Source: Viridothelium virens (taxonomy: Eukaryota > Ascomycota > Dothideomycetes > Trypetheliales > Trypetheliaceae). Taken from it: DNA of 64,000 bases. This document shows positions 1 through 11,814 of the stretch, piece after piece. The notes under the pieces are model-generated. The model saw only the letters and a list, made by a program, of their open reading frames with translations, was not told the DNA's origin and did no database searches. The stretch covers positions 248,001 through 312,000 of the forward strand of contig ML991793.1 in the NCBI GenBank assembly GCA_010094025.1. Reading direction: 5' to 3'. Both the position numbers and the translations under genes were made by a program. Position 1 is the stretch's first letter. Each line of letters opens with the position of its first letter.

Positions 1-114
1 GGTACGTAATGTCCTAATCATGTCTCTCTTCAGCCCGGGCAAAACTATGAGAATGCGAATCTAATATTGAATACATCCTGGCACTCTGAAGAATAATTTG
101 CTGACCTAGCGTAG

Positions 115-1427
115 TTATTACTGAGTTGACTGAAGCTTCTTTTCCCTCAGCCTTACAGACTGGCCATGCAAGTCTTGTGGGATCGTTTTTAGACCGAGGC
201 TTGGACCCGAATTTGGCGATTTACCTGGAACAACACCATGTGCAGCGTACTCCCTTGGAAATAGCCTGCGAAATGAAAGACCTTGAGCTCGTCCGGCTCC
301 TTATCTCCAAGGGTGCCGACGTGGAAAAGTCGAGCAGTGGATCTGGCGAAGAAGAAACTTCTCCCTTGGTCCGCGCTATCAACGGCAAAGATGACTTTTT
401 TTACATACCCAAGGGGGCCCGAGAAAACGAGTTTGTGACTATCCAGATCGTCAAGACTCTTCTCGATGCGGGAGCGGATGTTAATGATACGTCTACTTCT
501 TACGTCCTGCCGCTTGTTGAAGCAGCAGCGAAAGGCTTTGAAGTGGTAATATATCTCCTCCTTGATAATGGCGCTGATGTGAATCTGAGAAGTTTATATG
601 GACACCTGGCCCTGGAGACGGTCCTTCTTTATCATTTCTTCTATAGCCCAGGGAGGATGTTGCGAGTGGTCAAGCGTCTTGTGGAGGCTGGTGCAAACGT
701 CAATCCGGACGGCCTTTTGATTGAACCACTTACTCTGGCTGCTCAAACAGGATCACTGAAGCTTTTCAAATTCCTCTATTTTGCAGGGGCACGTCCTGGT
801 TCCTGGACTCTGGCTTATGTAGTTGACTCTAGGAGAAACGACCTAGTGCGATTTGCGTTGGATGCTGGCATTGTGGGAACTGTCTGTCCGGCATGGTGCA
901 TTCCCGCCTTGATTCTTGCTATCTCTAGGTACAACATCGAGCGATTCCAGTGTCTGTTCAATTCCGATGCAGTACAACGCGGCATTGGTACGCTGGCCAG
1001 ACGCCTGGCAGATGCATTGAGATCAGGAATTCATGACACAATACCTCAACTAATGTCCCCTGCAAGGACCGATATGGCCTTTGTGAACAACTTGAATCCT
1101 GAAATCAGAGCCGCCATTACTGCTTGGAACAGCGCTGTTGCGAACCTATCAGTCCTCGGAGAGCGTGGCAGTGGAAGTGTCGACGCCATCTCAACAGCCC
1201 TGAAAAATCTTGCACATCACTGGTGCCTTAGTAGCTCCAGAACGGCAGCGTCATATGGCCATGCCTATGGAGACGACAAAGACTCAAGTACCTATGGTTC
1301 AAGTGGCGACGACGATGGCATTAGCGACCTCGAACCAAGAGAAGAAGAAAGCCGACAAGAGTACCGTACAAGAAGGTGCCGTAACTTGGCAAGACTTTTC
1401 TACGATGAAATGTCTTCTCAATGTTAG
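115..1427 (+). CDS. ankyrin-repeat protein, 5' end outside the window
   Basis: Soluble protein of ankyrin helices, about 435 residues visible. Repeat signatures include TPLEIACEMKDLELVRLLIS followed by KGADV, then LLDAGADVN, LLLDNGADVNLR and LVEAGANVN; ankyrin repeats bind other proteins, but no partner can be named. The last third is an acidic, Ser-rich and Arg-rich tail without repeats. No ATG opens the frame: it starts after an in-frame TGA at 102-104. A donor-like GTACGT lies at 2-7 and a CTGAC branch-like site at 101-105 precedes AG at 113-114. I therefore infer that 2-114 is an intron and that this is the last exon. The stop codon at 1425-1427 is clear. Family assignment is firm; the acceptor and function are not. 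Confidence 0.7.
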
Positions 1428-2614
1428 TACATATGAAAATAATTAGAGTAGCAATCACAGAGGAAATGGCGCGGTTCGGAGCAAGGTAGTGACAAACATC
1501 AGAGGTAAATCAATACAGTGCACATAAGTGAGAGATCCAGATTATGAAAACCAGTCTACGTACGTGAATAACCTGCGCAGAGACGAGAGACCTAATTCAA
1601 TAAAAATTAGATGAAAAACTCAGAGTTGAGATACATGTATTTTTCAAATCATTATACTTATGCATTCATTATTCTATGCAGATACATGTACACATACCTG
1701 CGTAGTAGGTATGCGTCCAACCCCTGTTTCCGAGGAGAAGGCGCCAAGAGGAGAGCAAGCTCCAATACTTTGGTCTGTCGCTCGACTGGAAGGACATATA
1801 GCCTGAGAATGTGCGACTCCGAGGGACCTCTGTATTTGCTAGCGATGTTGCGAAAAAGACGAACATGCAAGGAATGTCACCAAACAGGACTAACTTCAGC
1901 CTTTCCCACTTCCCGCCTTTGCAAGAAGAGCGAGCGGCTAGTATCATCACATCATATCGCAATCAGTGTTATCAGCGTATCTCCGTTTCTCCCTTTCCCA
2001 ATCAGTTGTATTCGGTACACCCTAGGATTTCTCTCCCGTCTCCTTATGCTACATGCCACGATTCCCAATCTTGCTCCCAGCCTTGCCGAGCTTCAGCCAT
2101 CACGTCAGAACGACATGGACACGAGAGAAAAAGATAGAAAGGAAAATACAGAGATCTATAACACAGCGAAAGAGCAGAGATGACGGTGAATGACGATATG
2201 CGCTTCCCGATCAGAGACTTCTCTTAGAAGCATGGATCCAGATAATGATCCGGCTGGCCTCCCTTGAACGCCGTGCAATGCAGTGCGATAATGTAATGCG
2301 GAGAAACAACTCCGTTACGCCTTCGCTATGAAGCATCCGGATCCCCGGATGTATGCCCAATCTCCACTCCTTCGACTCTTCGATCGGTTGCATACGTACG
2401 TATACCGCTCATCCATCCCCGTGCGGATATTCTTCGTAAATTCCCCATGAATCATTTCAGATAGGCATATCACCTCAGCCTCATTTTTTTCTCATAAAAT
2501 TAGACCCACTCAAGTCCCCATCTAAGCCCCCCCCTCTCTCCCACCCTCTCCGCCATTGCGTAGGTAAAGTCATCATGCGGCGCCCCACCCACCTCTCCGT
2601 GACCAGATCCTCCA
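1428..2614. other. gene-free stretch between convergent genes
   Basis: The longest frame, about 190 codons at 1611-2183, has no recognisable domain and overlaps other frames of similar quality, so I do not call it. The 2500-2560 part is C/T-rich and probably lies in the 3' UTR of the kinase gene that ends at 2615. I see no RNA gene or repeat. Confidence 0.5.
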
Positions 2615-5600
2615 CTAAGTTCCCCGCTTCCGCGACATCTCTAAGAACCCACCTTCCTCATCGGAGTCCTCCTCGTCCTCCTCACCGCTCTCGGCCGCTC
2701 CGCCATCCCCCACATATCCCTCCTCATCTTCGCGCTCCCTATGCCTGCCGCCCACCCTCCCCCGTCCCACCTTCATCGCCATCGCCCTCGGCATCGGCGG
2801 CCCCGGTCCAGGCTTCTGTGCCCCCACCAACGCCAGCCCACCTCCGCTGCCAGAGAAGCTGCCGACGCCAGTGCCGTCATCAGGGACGATAGAGGAGTTC
2901 GCAGAAGCGACGGAAGGAATGGAGGGGTTGGACGTCGATTGCGACATCGCGGAAGTGAGCTGGTCCTCAGATGAGGAGGGCGTCATGGCTGGGATCTGAT
3001 GGGTATCGTGGGGCAAGTGCGAAGCAGACGAGGTGGGGCTGGCTTCGAGAGAGGGGATGCGTTGGCTTGTCTGGAGACGGAGGGCTTCCTCTTCTTGGTG
3101 ACGGCGTCGACGGTAGAAGATCTCGTCGTCGGGACTTGGCGGCCAGCCCTCGTAGCTGCTGGAGGTCGGAGCTCGGTGCTGCTGGTAGGACGATGCTGGC
3201 CGCTGTTGGAGTTGAGTGGCTTCGTGTTGGCGACGACGGAGGAGTTCATCCTGGGCGCGATGGAATCGGGCGTCGGTGGAGGCGTTCGGATCGATGGGGA
3301 TGGATCCGGATCTAGCGAGTTGCAGATTCAGATCTTGGCTTGGACGACGGCCGGAGGGGAAAGATGTGGGTCGATCTTGGGGGTAGCCACCACCATAGCT
3401 GCTCGCTTTGCTGTGATATGCGCCCGGACTGTTCTCAGAGTTCACAAGAGACTGCGCCCTAGAAGCGCTTGGGCTTGTAGATAGACTGCTGCCAGACATC
3501 TCCTTTAGTAGGTCTGGAGGGTCAAGTCGACCAGCGGCAAGATCATTGCTCAGAGCTACACTTGGTGGGCCGTGAGGATCGTCGTGCTCATCTAACCCTC
3601 GCTCAGCAGACGCGTCGCGAGAACTCCCACTGCCGCTACCAGGACTTCGACTTCGGACAGGTCTAAGGATCCGTCGGCTAGCTCCGCCAAACAGTCCGCT
3701 TAAGCCTGTACTTCCTGAGGTTTCTAAAGAACGCGGGGTTCCGGGTAAGCCGGCAGAAGGCGGAGGCGGTGTTTTAGAGGTTGTTCTTGATACGATCATC
3801 TTCGCAACATCGGCCGGTCGAACAGTTCTCACGGAAGAAGTCTGTGTAAGTGGTGATTGAGTACGACCCTCCTGCTCCGTCCTGGATATATCAGTATGCA
3901 AGGGGTTGCTGTCCTTTTTTGTGATCGTACCAGCAGGAGATGCAGATCGATCAGGCGAAGAAGAAAATGGTGGTCGACCGCTCTCTGTGAGATCTGGACT
4001 AGCCGTCAGGCTTTGCGACAAAGGATGTTCACTTTCTCTTGGGATGCGGAAACTGCTGGATGACAATTCGTCGCCTCTCAAACTGGGTCGACGACCTTCT
4101 TGACTGAGCGTACTGCTTGATGACGTGGCCGAGGAGATTCCCGCTTCAGCGTGGGTGGCATTGCTCTTTGTCCTTTTTCTGTTGCTGCTTGTTGTGCCGC
4201 TCTTCCCGCCGCCGATTCCAAGTGCACCTCCAAGCTTGCGGATTCCCGAACGCATGCGTTCGATGATGTTTAGTGGGACGACGGCATCGTTCATTTCCTC
4301 CTTCGTAATCTCAATCTTCTTTCCTTCGCTCTGTCTTGATGGATCTGTCTCGTCTAACCAGGCAATTGGATCAGCAATATCGCGCAACACCCAAGGATGA
4401 TGCTTCACTTCGGTCAAAGTTATGCGCCGGCTGGGATCCTTGATGAAGAGACGCCTGAGCAGGTCGTACAGGTCTTCGTCAAGGTCCTCATAAGCCCTTT
4501 CATATTCTTGCCTTCTTTTGGTATTCAGGAACGGGGTGAACCCCACCTGTGAGGACGGCCTCGATGAGGCTTCCGGCTCAATAGGTTTCAGGCGTTTTGT
4601 CGGAATATACACATCCTTTTCCGCGATGTTCTTCATGATAACGAACTCATTATCAACAAAGGGTGTCCTGGCAAAGATCAAGCAGAAAAGAGTAACGCCC
4701 AAAGCCCACACATCGATCTGCGCTGTGACCGGAGGACTTTCGACGTCGGGGTCTGTGTGGCAAAGCTCGGGAGCGTAAAAAGCAGCAGTGCCAACAGTCT
4801 TTGCCAACTCTCTTGCCTCATCAAACTTCACATCTTGCACATCCGTCTCAGAATCATCCGTACCGTCATCATGGATTGGTCGACCAAGATAAGAAACGCC
4901 AAAATCGGATATCTTAATGTGATGGTCGACCGTCTGTAGAAGATTGGGCGGCTTGATATCTCGATGAATTATGCCTTGATAGTGAAGATATTCAATTCCG
5001 AGAACGGTATCTCGAAAGGCGACTCGCGCAGCTGCAAAGCTCAAACAAGGGACATAAATGAGATCATCATGCAACTCAGCATCGAGGAGTTCCTCCGGAG
5101 AGCTCTTTGTACGCGCAGCACCCTCGAAGCCAGGATGGAAACCTGCAACACTGCCTGGCCTTCGACCAGGGAAAGGTTGCCATCGCGATGGACTCTCTGT
5201 TTCATAGGCCCCGTACATCGTTCCTTCGAGACCCGTTGGCATGCCGACATTGACACGGTTTTCGGCCAATTCTTTCTCAGCTGTTGTGGAATCAGAACTG
5301 TCAGGGACTATTCCTGCTCGATTTTCTGCATCCATCGAACCTTGAGTGACAGTCTTTAGAATGTCCGAGACACTAGTCTCACGACTAGCTTTTCTGGCCC
5401 TACCGGCCGCCGTGTCACTTGGTGCAGAGGACTCTTGGGAAGCCATATCCCACTCATCTTCATCATATTCACCACCGTACTCAAAGCTCCAAGAATCGTA
5501 ACTATAATCCTGTAGTCTCTGGCGACGCGTGTTTCTCTGCTGGCGTCGGCCAAGCTTGAGTCTCCGTCTTTCAGACACATCCCAAATTGCCTCATCTTCA

Positions 5601-6928
5601 TCTTCCGCTTCCTTGTCATGAAATATGCCTTCGGACTGTCTTAGATAACGTCTAGCCTCGAGTAATGCCAATGCTTTGGGACACCGAGTCCTCCACGTTA
5701 TCTCACCGCGCTGAACCCACTCAAGCACGATATAGACTTTCTTCCGAGCCGGATCATCGATAACTTCCAGTAATGCAACAATATTCGGGTGTCGAGCCTT
5801 TTTCAGAATCGCAACCTCTTTCTTGACCTTGTCTTCTGTATTTCCGAGCTTCCCCAAACGACGCTTCTTAGCATATCTCTCTACAATCTTGATCGCCACG
5901 AATGTACTTGTTGTCAAGCTACGTCCCAATTTCACCTTGCCGTGAGCGCCTCTGCCTAGCTCGTCTAGGATTTCGTATTCGTTGATTATCTTCCGTCCAG
6001 ACACTGGGTCAACATCAACGTCCGCTACATGCGTCTCCTTTGGCGCTTGCATGTGAGTGAAATGAAGATATGGTGTAGAGTAGTATCCGTCCTCTTCGAA
6101 ATGGCTAGCATGCGCTCGCACGGGAGATGCCGTCGGAGTGAACAAGCCAGGACTGCCCGCTGGCGAATTCCCCACAGTCTTCGATCCTGATTCGGTGATT
6201 AAGCGAGCTCGAGGATCATTGAATGGAGAGACGGCAGTAGAAGAGGATGCGTAGTCGGAAGGATGTGCGCTCCGTGCTCGGAAAGGGGGCGGAGGTGGTG
6301 GAGGATATGGCGAAGGATGTAGCTGGGACTGAAGCGCGGCGTATGCTTGATTCGGAAATTGTGGATATTCTTGCGGAGGTTTCCTTGTATTACTAGCGGG
6401 TTGAGAGACTGGATCGAAGGAGGCAGCAGTTACTGTTGCAGTGCTGGCAGTAGAGGTGCTCGAGAGGTCTCGCTGAACTGTGGGACGCCCGTGGTGATCG
6501 AAGGAAGTCGACGAGGGACGGGTGATTCTATGGGCACCAGAAGCTACGCTTTCAGCTAAGAGTGATGGTGGGGGAACGCTCTGTGACTGCGCAGGCTGCA
6601 ATGGAATGCTGCCTGTCGACTTATTTGCACTTGCGTGATATGGTAACGGTCGGGGCGCGAAGTAGCCTGGTTCCTCTACAGCATGATACATTGGTGGAAG
6701 ACTCTGGTTGTCAGCAATAGAAGGAACCTCGGAGCGAGGTGTGCTTTCCGAGTCCCCGGATGCGTAGTCTTCTTCATGATCTTGGTGGGAAGTGCCGCCT
6801 CCAGCGCCAGGTTCTCGAATGGGAGCATTGTGGTGTTGCTCCCATTGGGAGGCTGGTGCCTGGATAGTTTCTGGAGAAGAGATGATATCGCTGGTTTGGT
6901 CCACAGGTACGCTAGGACTCTGTTCCAT
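2615..6928 (-). CDS. CaMKK-like serine/threonine kinase of the SAK1/Ssp1 (AMPK-kinase) type
   Basis: Single-exon protein of 1437 residues. In this family the kinase phosphorylates the activation loop of Snf1/AMPK in the cytoplasm and links glucose or stress signals to metabolism; that role here is inferred. The first ATG is at 6928; the frame upstream of it offers only GTG. The first ~315 residues are Ser/Pro-rich and disordered. The kinase core begins near residue 318 (LGRGAHGKVKLG, then AIKIVE), carries the catalytic loop HRDIKPPN near 654, DFG near 677 and the APE-like APELCH, and ends near 846. A low-complexity acidic/Arg-rich insertion of about 200 residues (roughly 405-625) splits the core between the hinge and helix E. 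The long C-terminal tail is Ser-rich with poly-Gly and acidic runs. All key catalytic motifs are present, so it should be active. Alternative: another Elm1/Tos3 family member. Confidence 0.88.
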   Translation of the reverse strand: MEQSPSVPVDQTSDIISSPETIQAPASQWEQHHNAPIREPGAGGGTSHQDHEEDYASGDSESTPRSEVPSIADNQSLPPMYHAVEEPGYFAPRPLPYHASANKSTGSIPLQPAQSQSVPPPSLLAESVASGAHRITRPSSTSFDHHGRPTVQRDLSSTSTASTATVTAASFDPVSQPASNTRKPPQEYPQFPNQAYAALQSQLHPSPYPPPPPPPFRARSAHPSDYASSSTAVSPFNDPRARLITESGSKTVGNSPAGSPGLFTPTASPVRAHASHFEEDGYYSTPYLHFTHMQAPKETHVADVDVDPVSGRKIINEYEILDELGRGAHGKVKLGRSLTTSTFVAIKIVERYAKKRRLGKLGNTEDKVKKEVAILKKARHPNIVALLEVIDDPARKKVYIVLEWVQRGEITWRTRCPKALALLEARRYLRQSEGIFHDKEAEDEDEAIWDVSERRRLKLGRRQQRNTRRQRLQDYSYDSWSFEYGGEYDEDEWDMASQESSAPSDTAAGRARKASRETSVSDILKTVTQGSMDAENRAGIVPDSSDSTTAEKELAENRVNVGMPTGLEGTMYGAYETESPSRWQPFPGRRPGSVAGFHPGFEGAARTKSSPEELLDAELHDDLIYVPCLSFAAARVAFRDTVLGIEYLHYQGIIHRDIKPPNLLQTVDHHIKISDFGVSYLGRPIHDDGTDDSETDVQDVKFDEARELAKTVGTAAFYAPELCHTDPDVESPPVTAQIDVWALGVTLFCLIFARTPFVDNEFVIMKNIAEKDVYIPTKRLKPIEPEASSRPSSQVGFTPFLNTKRRQEYERAYEDLDEDLYDLLRRLFIKDPSRRITLTEVKHHPWVLRDIADPIAWLDETDPSRQSEGKKIEITKEEMNDAVVPLNIIERMRSGIRKLGGALGIGGGKSGTTSSNRKRTKSNATHAEAGISSATSSSSTLSQEGRRPSLRGDELSSSSFRIPRESEHPLSQSLTASPDLTESGRPPFSSSPDRSASPAGTITKKDSNPLHTDISRTEQEGRTQSPLTQTSSVRTVRPADVAKMIVSRTTSKTPPPPSAGLPGTPRSLETSGSTGLSGLFGGASRRILRPVRSRSPGSGSGSSRDASAERGLDEHDDPHGPPSVALSNDLAAGRLDPPDLLKEMSGSSLSTSPSASRAQSLVNSENSPGAYHSKASSYGGGYPQDRPTSFPSGRRPSQDLNLQLARSGSIPIDPNASTDARFHRAQDELLRRRQHEATQLQQRPASSYQQHRAPTSSSYEGWPPSPDDEIFYRRRRHQEEEALRLQTSQRIPSLEASPTSSASHLPHDTHQIPAMTPSSSEDQLTSAMSQSTSNPSIPSVASANSSIVPDDGTGVGSFSGSGGGLALVGAQKPGPGPPMPRAMAMKVGRGRVGGRHREREDEEGYVGDGGAAESGEEDEEDSDEEGGFLEMSRKRGT

Positions 6929-9900
6929 AGCTTTCCCAACGCCCCAAGACAGGCGCACCACTCCCGCTCAGATGAAGCTGCGACGACTGATAGAGGGCAT
7001 ATCACCTGCCGCGCAGGCTGGTAGACCGTTATGTAGTCGGTGCAGTTGGTGGGCGTATCATCCTGCCGTGAGGGGCTCCGTTGTGGCGAGAGCTCGGCGA
7101 GAGCTGGGCGAGGCCGGAAAAGAGAGGAAGATCCTATTTGGCGGCGAATGCTCAATGATGAAACGGCTGCGCTTACAGTCAGGGACGGGCAGATTGGATG
7201 CAGCGACGGGGATGGGAGGCGAGGCAGGCCAAAAGTCAAGTCAAGAGGATGGGGAAGAAGTCAGTGAGGTGGTGAGCAGCGGCGGGGATGTATGGAGGAG
7301 TGCATGAGTGGACTCGGTCGTGGGCTCATTGGAGCACAGCAGCATCCGCTCGGCGCGGGCCTCTCTCAACACTCAACAGGCCTCATCCTGCATCCTGCCC
7401 ATCAAAATCCCATCCAATTCCCATCTCTCCTACCCACCAGACCCTGCCCAAGACACCAGCACGCTGCCCCGGGTCCCGACTGCCCTTCCCATTCGTCTGA
7501 TTCCCCCTCGAGTGCCCGCCCTCGTGAACGGTGCGCGCCCACCACCAGCACTCGACCGTGACCAGCGTCTGCCCACCGTGCCCACCACCAATTCAGCATC
7601 CGCAGGTACCGGGTACCATTGTCGACTCGGCCCAAACAGGCTTGGAACCCAGAAGGCCCCGCTCTATTTTCTGCAGCTAGCCTTCCGTCTCGCCTTTGGA
7701 GCATAGCGGATGGAGTGATCTCCGCACTATCCCAGCGGCCTGCAAGAACAGACCACTGCCCGACCTGCACTGCACCTTGGCACCTTGAGAAGGAAAACAA
7801 TCCGTTTGGCTATGCTGTGCGGTACGGCCTGCTCGCTAAAACCTCATCTGCAGCTTCACAAGGAGTCCTATCTGGGTAAGAAAAAAAAAAAAAAACGCAT
7901 TGTATCTTGTCGTCCTGCATCTTCTAACGTGCCGCGCTTTGATTTGCGATCGACGACTAGGTAAGCCACCTGGATCCATGATGAGTCGAAGATCCATTTG
8001 AGGCACATACGCCATCATCAACCGATGACATGGAGCCGCGCTGAGCGCCCCATGTGAACTTTGTTAGAAGTTGGACTCCTCACGTTTCTGTCGAAATTTG
8101 ATTCGCGCACACTACCCCGGACTGGCGCATCTAATGCGGCTTCCCTAGTGTCTGGTATGCACGCGTTCAACTAGTGCGCGAAGTCCCTACATCCTGCCCA
8201 CCCTACCCCTTTCTCGGTCTTAAGACGACCGCCCCGAAGACCGAATACGATTGGATACGGAAGAGCACACTGACGTCTAACTAATTGCCCTACCCTTTGA
8301 GTGACCCAAATGGAAAAATCCCGCAAAGTGTATTACTCCACTGCAGACCAGGACCGTGGAAACATGTGGCATGTCGGAACACTTTACCTGCAGGAGCATT
8401 TGCAAACTTACCAATCAACGTGCAGACAGCGATTATCGTAAAGTGCACCATGTCTTTCACATTGTGGTGCTGCCGCATACAACGCTCGTGTCCCACCTCT
8501 GAACACGGAAGCCGTGCGACGTATATCCCTGCTCAGCCCGCCATCGGTACGCCTGCTGCAGACTCTGAGCTGTGAGATCTGGGTTGAAACAGTTCCAGCG
8601 TACTGGTTCCAGACGGGTTCCTTATACCGAAATGTTTCAACTAAAGATAGCCTGTATTGTGGGTCTCGGCACTGCCGAGGGATATTGGTTTTCCGCAACA
8701 TTCCCATTGCAGCCAAATCATCGGTATAAGATATCAATTAAGATCTCATTTGTAGTGGAGGAAATCCACCAGTACTTCTTTGTTGACCCACTGAGCCTCA
8801 AATTTTTCGACGGCTTGACCGACAAGCTCCCGTCTGGCAGTAGTCCACCGTGCTCAGAGCGTCACCATTGAGTTGGCTGACAGATTGCTATTGGATTTTG
8901 GACCCATCTTGTTGCTGCACTGCTTGTTGAGGGCCACATTTACTGCAACACTAGCATGCGGCCTCCGCAGCGGCGAAATGGATCCTCTGCTTGCCTCAAA
9001 CCGCCTATCTTTAATGTGGCTTGTTCCCATCTTTAAGTCTCAATCAGCGAGATACCGAGTGACATGGCGGCCACTGCCGGCGCTCCTCGGCGAATGCCTG
9101 AATATATAGCTTCTCTGTCGGCGAGGGTATACCCAGTCCAACTTATGCATTACCGTGGGATATAGTGCGATCCTGGTCCATCCGATTGGTACTACTCCGT
9201 CCTATTCTCACTTTCTCACCAGACGTTAATTACGCTATGGATGCATTGCTGCTTACTGCGCACATCTGTGACCCTGATTCTTCCTTTCCTCATTCACACT
9301 CCTATTCCTTCTAGGCGACCTCCGACTATCTCGCCACTTTGCGATTTTTGTGCTCCACCGATAGAGCAAGTCTCCACTTTGCGCCCCACAATGGCGCACG
9401 CACGGCGAGACTTTCGATGCAATTCGAAGTTCTCTTTTCCGCAACGCGCAATAGGGCCTGTAAAGATTGCTGGGAAGTCACCCGGCTAATACGATGATCA
9501 ATACAGGAATGTTCCGCCTTTCCTGGGCAGCCTAAGTTCTTCCCTCTAGTGTGTTAGATCCCGAAGATCAAGGATGCAAGCAAAGCCTCCTAATCCCTCG
9601 AGATGGTCGCAAATAGCCGGGAGTAAAATGCTCTCTCACGAGCGTTATCTAGGTCAGATATGATCATCGATGCAGCCAGGAGATGCTGGCTCCGGCGCGA
9701 AGGTATTCACAGCTGGTTCCATATTTACCCGATGGTGAGTGGGCCCGGTAGAATTTGAGAAAAAGGCCAACACGATACAGCGGTCTGACACGTTTTACCA
9801 TTCAGCCAGGACAACTAGGGTTTAGACACTTCAAGGAAAAAGCCTTCGCGGTTGGGCACTGTCTACTGCTCAGGCTCACGCATGTGCGATAGGCAATGGC

Positions 9901-11814
9901 GAACCGTGCTCTTCTCTTTACGGTAGGTTGTTCGTCATCGCCTAACCTTTACGTCCGCAAACAGAAACTCGATTGATATTGTCGGTGCTGTGCAGTTTCT
10001 ATCTGCTCTTAGCGCTACCTGTGGAATTGATGAACTCATCACCTCACCAACTTTCTCTGCCAATATGAGGCCGGCTTCGCGATGGTGACGTTGTGCAGCT
10101 TTGATTGAATGACTCAGCACTGTTCGTGTAGCCCGACTCCCCGTCCATCAACTCACACCGTTGAGATTCCCACGATTCCCAATGTGAGTGTGTGTACCCC
10201 AAAATCATCTCGTTGAAGTCATTCCACTGCAGAATCTGTCATGGCCATGATTCCCTTTCACTTCTTGATCATGTGTAGCAGCCATTAGCTCGTTCAATTG
10301 TACACCATCAGAGGGCAAAGGCATGCTTGGTCTCCTACTATGATCACATCCCAAGCACCCCTCGAAAGCGATCTCCAATTCATCTTTGACTTCTTGTCGA
10401 ATCGCTCACAGTGGCCTCTGCGCATAAGTACATAGTCGTGGCCATAGTGCTCCACTTCGGCCAGATGGTATTTTTGAGCATGAGCCATCAGCCAGATTGA
10501 CCTCTCTAGTCTGTGTGCCGCCCATCCGACCTCAACCGTCTGCCGCCGAAAATCTTAAATTCTAGCCAGGTTGTACTTGGGTCGATGAACTTTCTATTGA
10601 GGAAGACAGGTCCTCAGGGTAACAGAAACATCCAGAGGAAGGTTATTTCCGAAGTTCCTTACGTATAAACTTTGCGCCAACGGATGTTGAGGTAAATCAA
10701 AAGCAACAGTTTCTATGACTAGCCAGTCTGATTGGAGTGTAGGTAGGACAATCAAAGATACAATCCGTTCCACATTGGTTCGGGACCAAGACCCACAAAA
10801 GCAATGTCCATTAGTGATTTGGCCCTCCAAGCGTTCATCTCATTGCTTTGCAATCTACGGTCCTCTCATCCATAATCTCGATTACATCTCCTCGCCGTTC
10901 AGATCGTCCTCAGAATCATTCATCCGACTCTCATCATCTCAAATCTCCAACTTTACTCCAAATGCGTGTGTCGACACTTCCGCTGTCCAGAGGCCCACTT
11001 TCCCTCTTGAACTTCCCAAATGTCGAAACTTGTAAACCTTCACAATGCATTGCTGAAATGGAGTCAGCGCTCAGAATAGAGATAACGAAACCCTCCCGAC
11101 CAAATATCTCGAAGCTCTCTATCGCAGAATAACATACGAAGCATTCAACTTCGTCTTCTACCGACAGGTCACATATACCAAGCCGTTTCAAATCTTTCGT
11201 ATGCGGCTCTTGCGGAAACAAGATTTCGCCACACAGCAATCTCAGGGGATATTGCTATAGCAACCATGCTAAATGGTAGAGTATTGTAAGCATGCGGCAT
11301 AGGATGTGAGTCTCGATAAACTGTGACCAGAGTACATATCCGAGAGCCTATGGACATGGCAATTGTGCTGCCAGGAAAGTACAATGACGTATTTGCTCCA
11401 AGAAACAGCAAGGTAAAATGGTACTGCCAAAAGGAAATGCGGTAGGGTTTGCGTATGATGAAAAGAAAATGGGACGGCTGGAGGGAGTCAAACCCTTTCG
11501 AAGACAGCAACCTGTCGGAAAGAAACTTCGAGGATTTATGAGAGATAAGGATTGTCATCGAAGGGTTGAGCGATGGCTGCAATCCTGAGAATGAGTGAGT
11601 GCAATTTCATTGGACATTCTTAATCGTAGGCCACGTTTTGAGCTGCAGAATCATTTCGAAGAGATCAGAAAGAAATGGTATATAACAAGAGCTAAAGAGA
11701 CCGCACGCTTAATTTTCAAACTTGTAACATCATTCACCACTCGGAGTACCATGCCAACCCGAAGAAAACTCCCTCAACGCTAAAAAATGACTTCGACGTT
11801 CGTACTGTCTCTCC
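6929..11814. other. 4.9-kb stretch without a credible gene
   Basis: All frames are short (at most about 171 codons, that one opposite the kinase 5' end), overlap one another on both strands, and contain no domain I recognise. The part next to 6928 must hold the promoter and 5' UTR of the kinase gene. A 14-nt A run lies near 7881. There are no terminal repeats, tRNA-like B boxes or recognisable transposase motifs. It could be degenerate sequence, a long regulatory region or a noncoding transcript. Confidence 0.5.

Noticed and set aside
1611-2183. 190-codon plus-strand frame
   Set aside because: No domain, unusual composition, and equally good overlapping frames on both strands in a gap between convergent genes.
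2575-3484. Long plus-strand frames opposite the kinase C-terminus
   Set aside because: They are antisense shadows of Ser/Gly/Arg-rich kinase codons, with Arg/Pro-biased composition and no domain.
8408-8737. YTDD in a minus-strand frame, reminiscent of a reverse-transcriptase box
   Set aside because: No other polymerase motif, terminal repeat or surrounding homology; treated as chance.
11169-11582. 137-codon minus-strand frame upstream of the peroxidase 3' end
   Set aside because: No recognisable motif and poor codon pattern; overlaps frames of equal length on the other strand.
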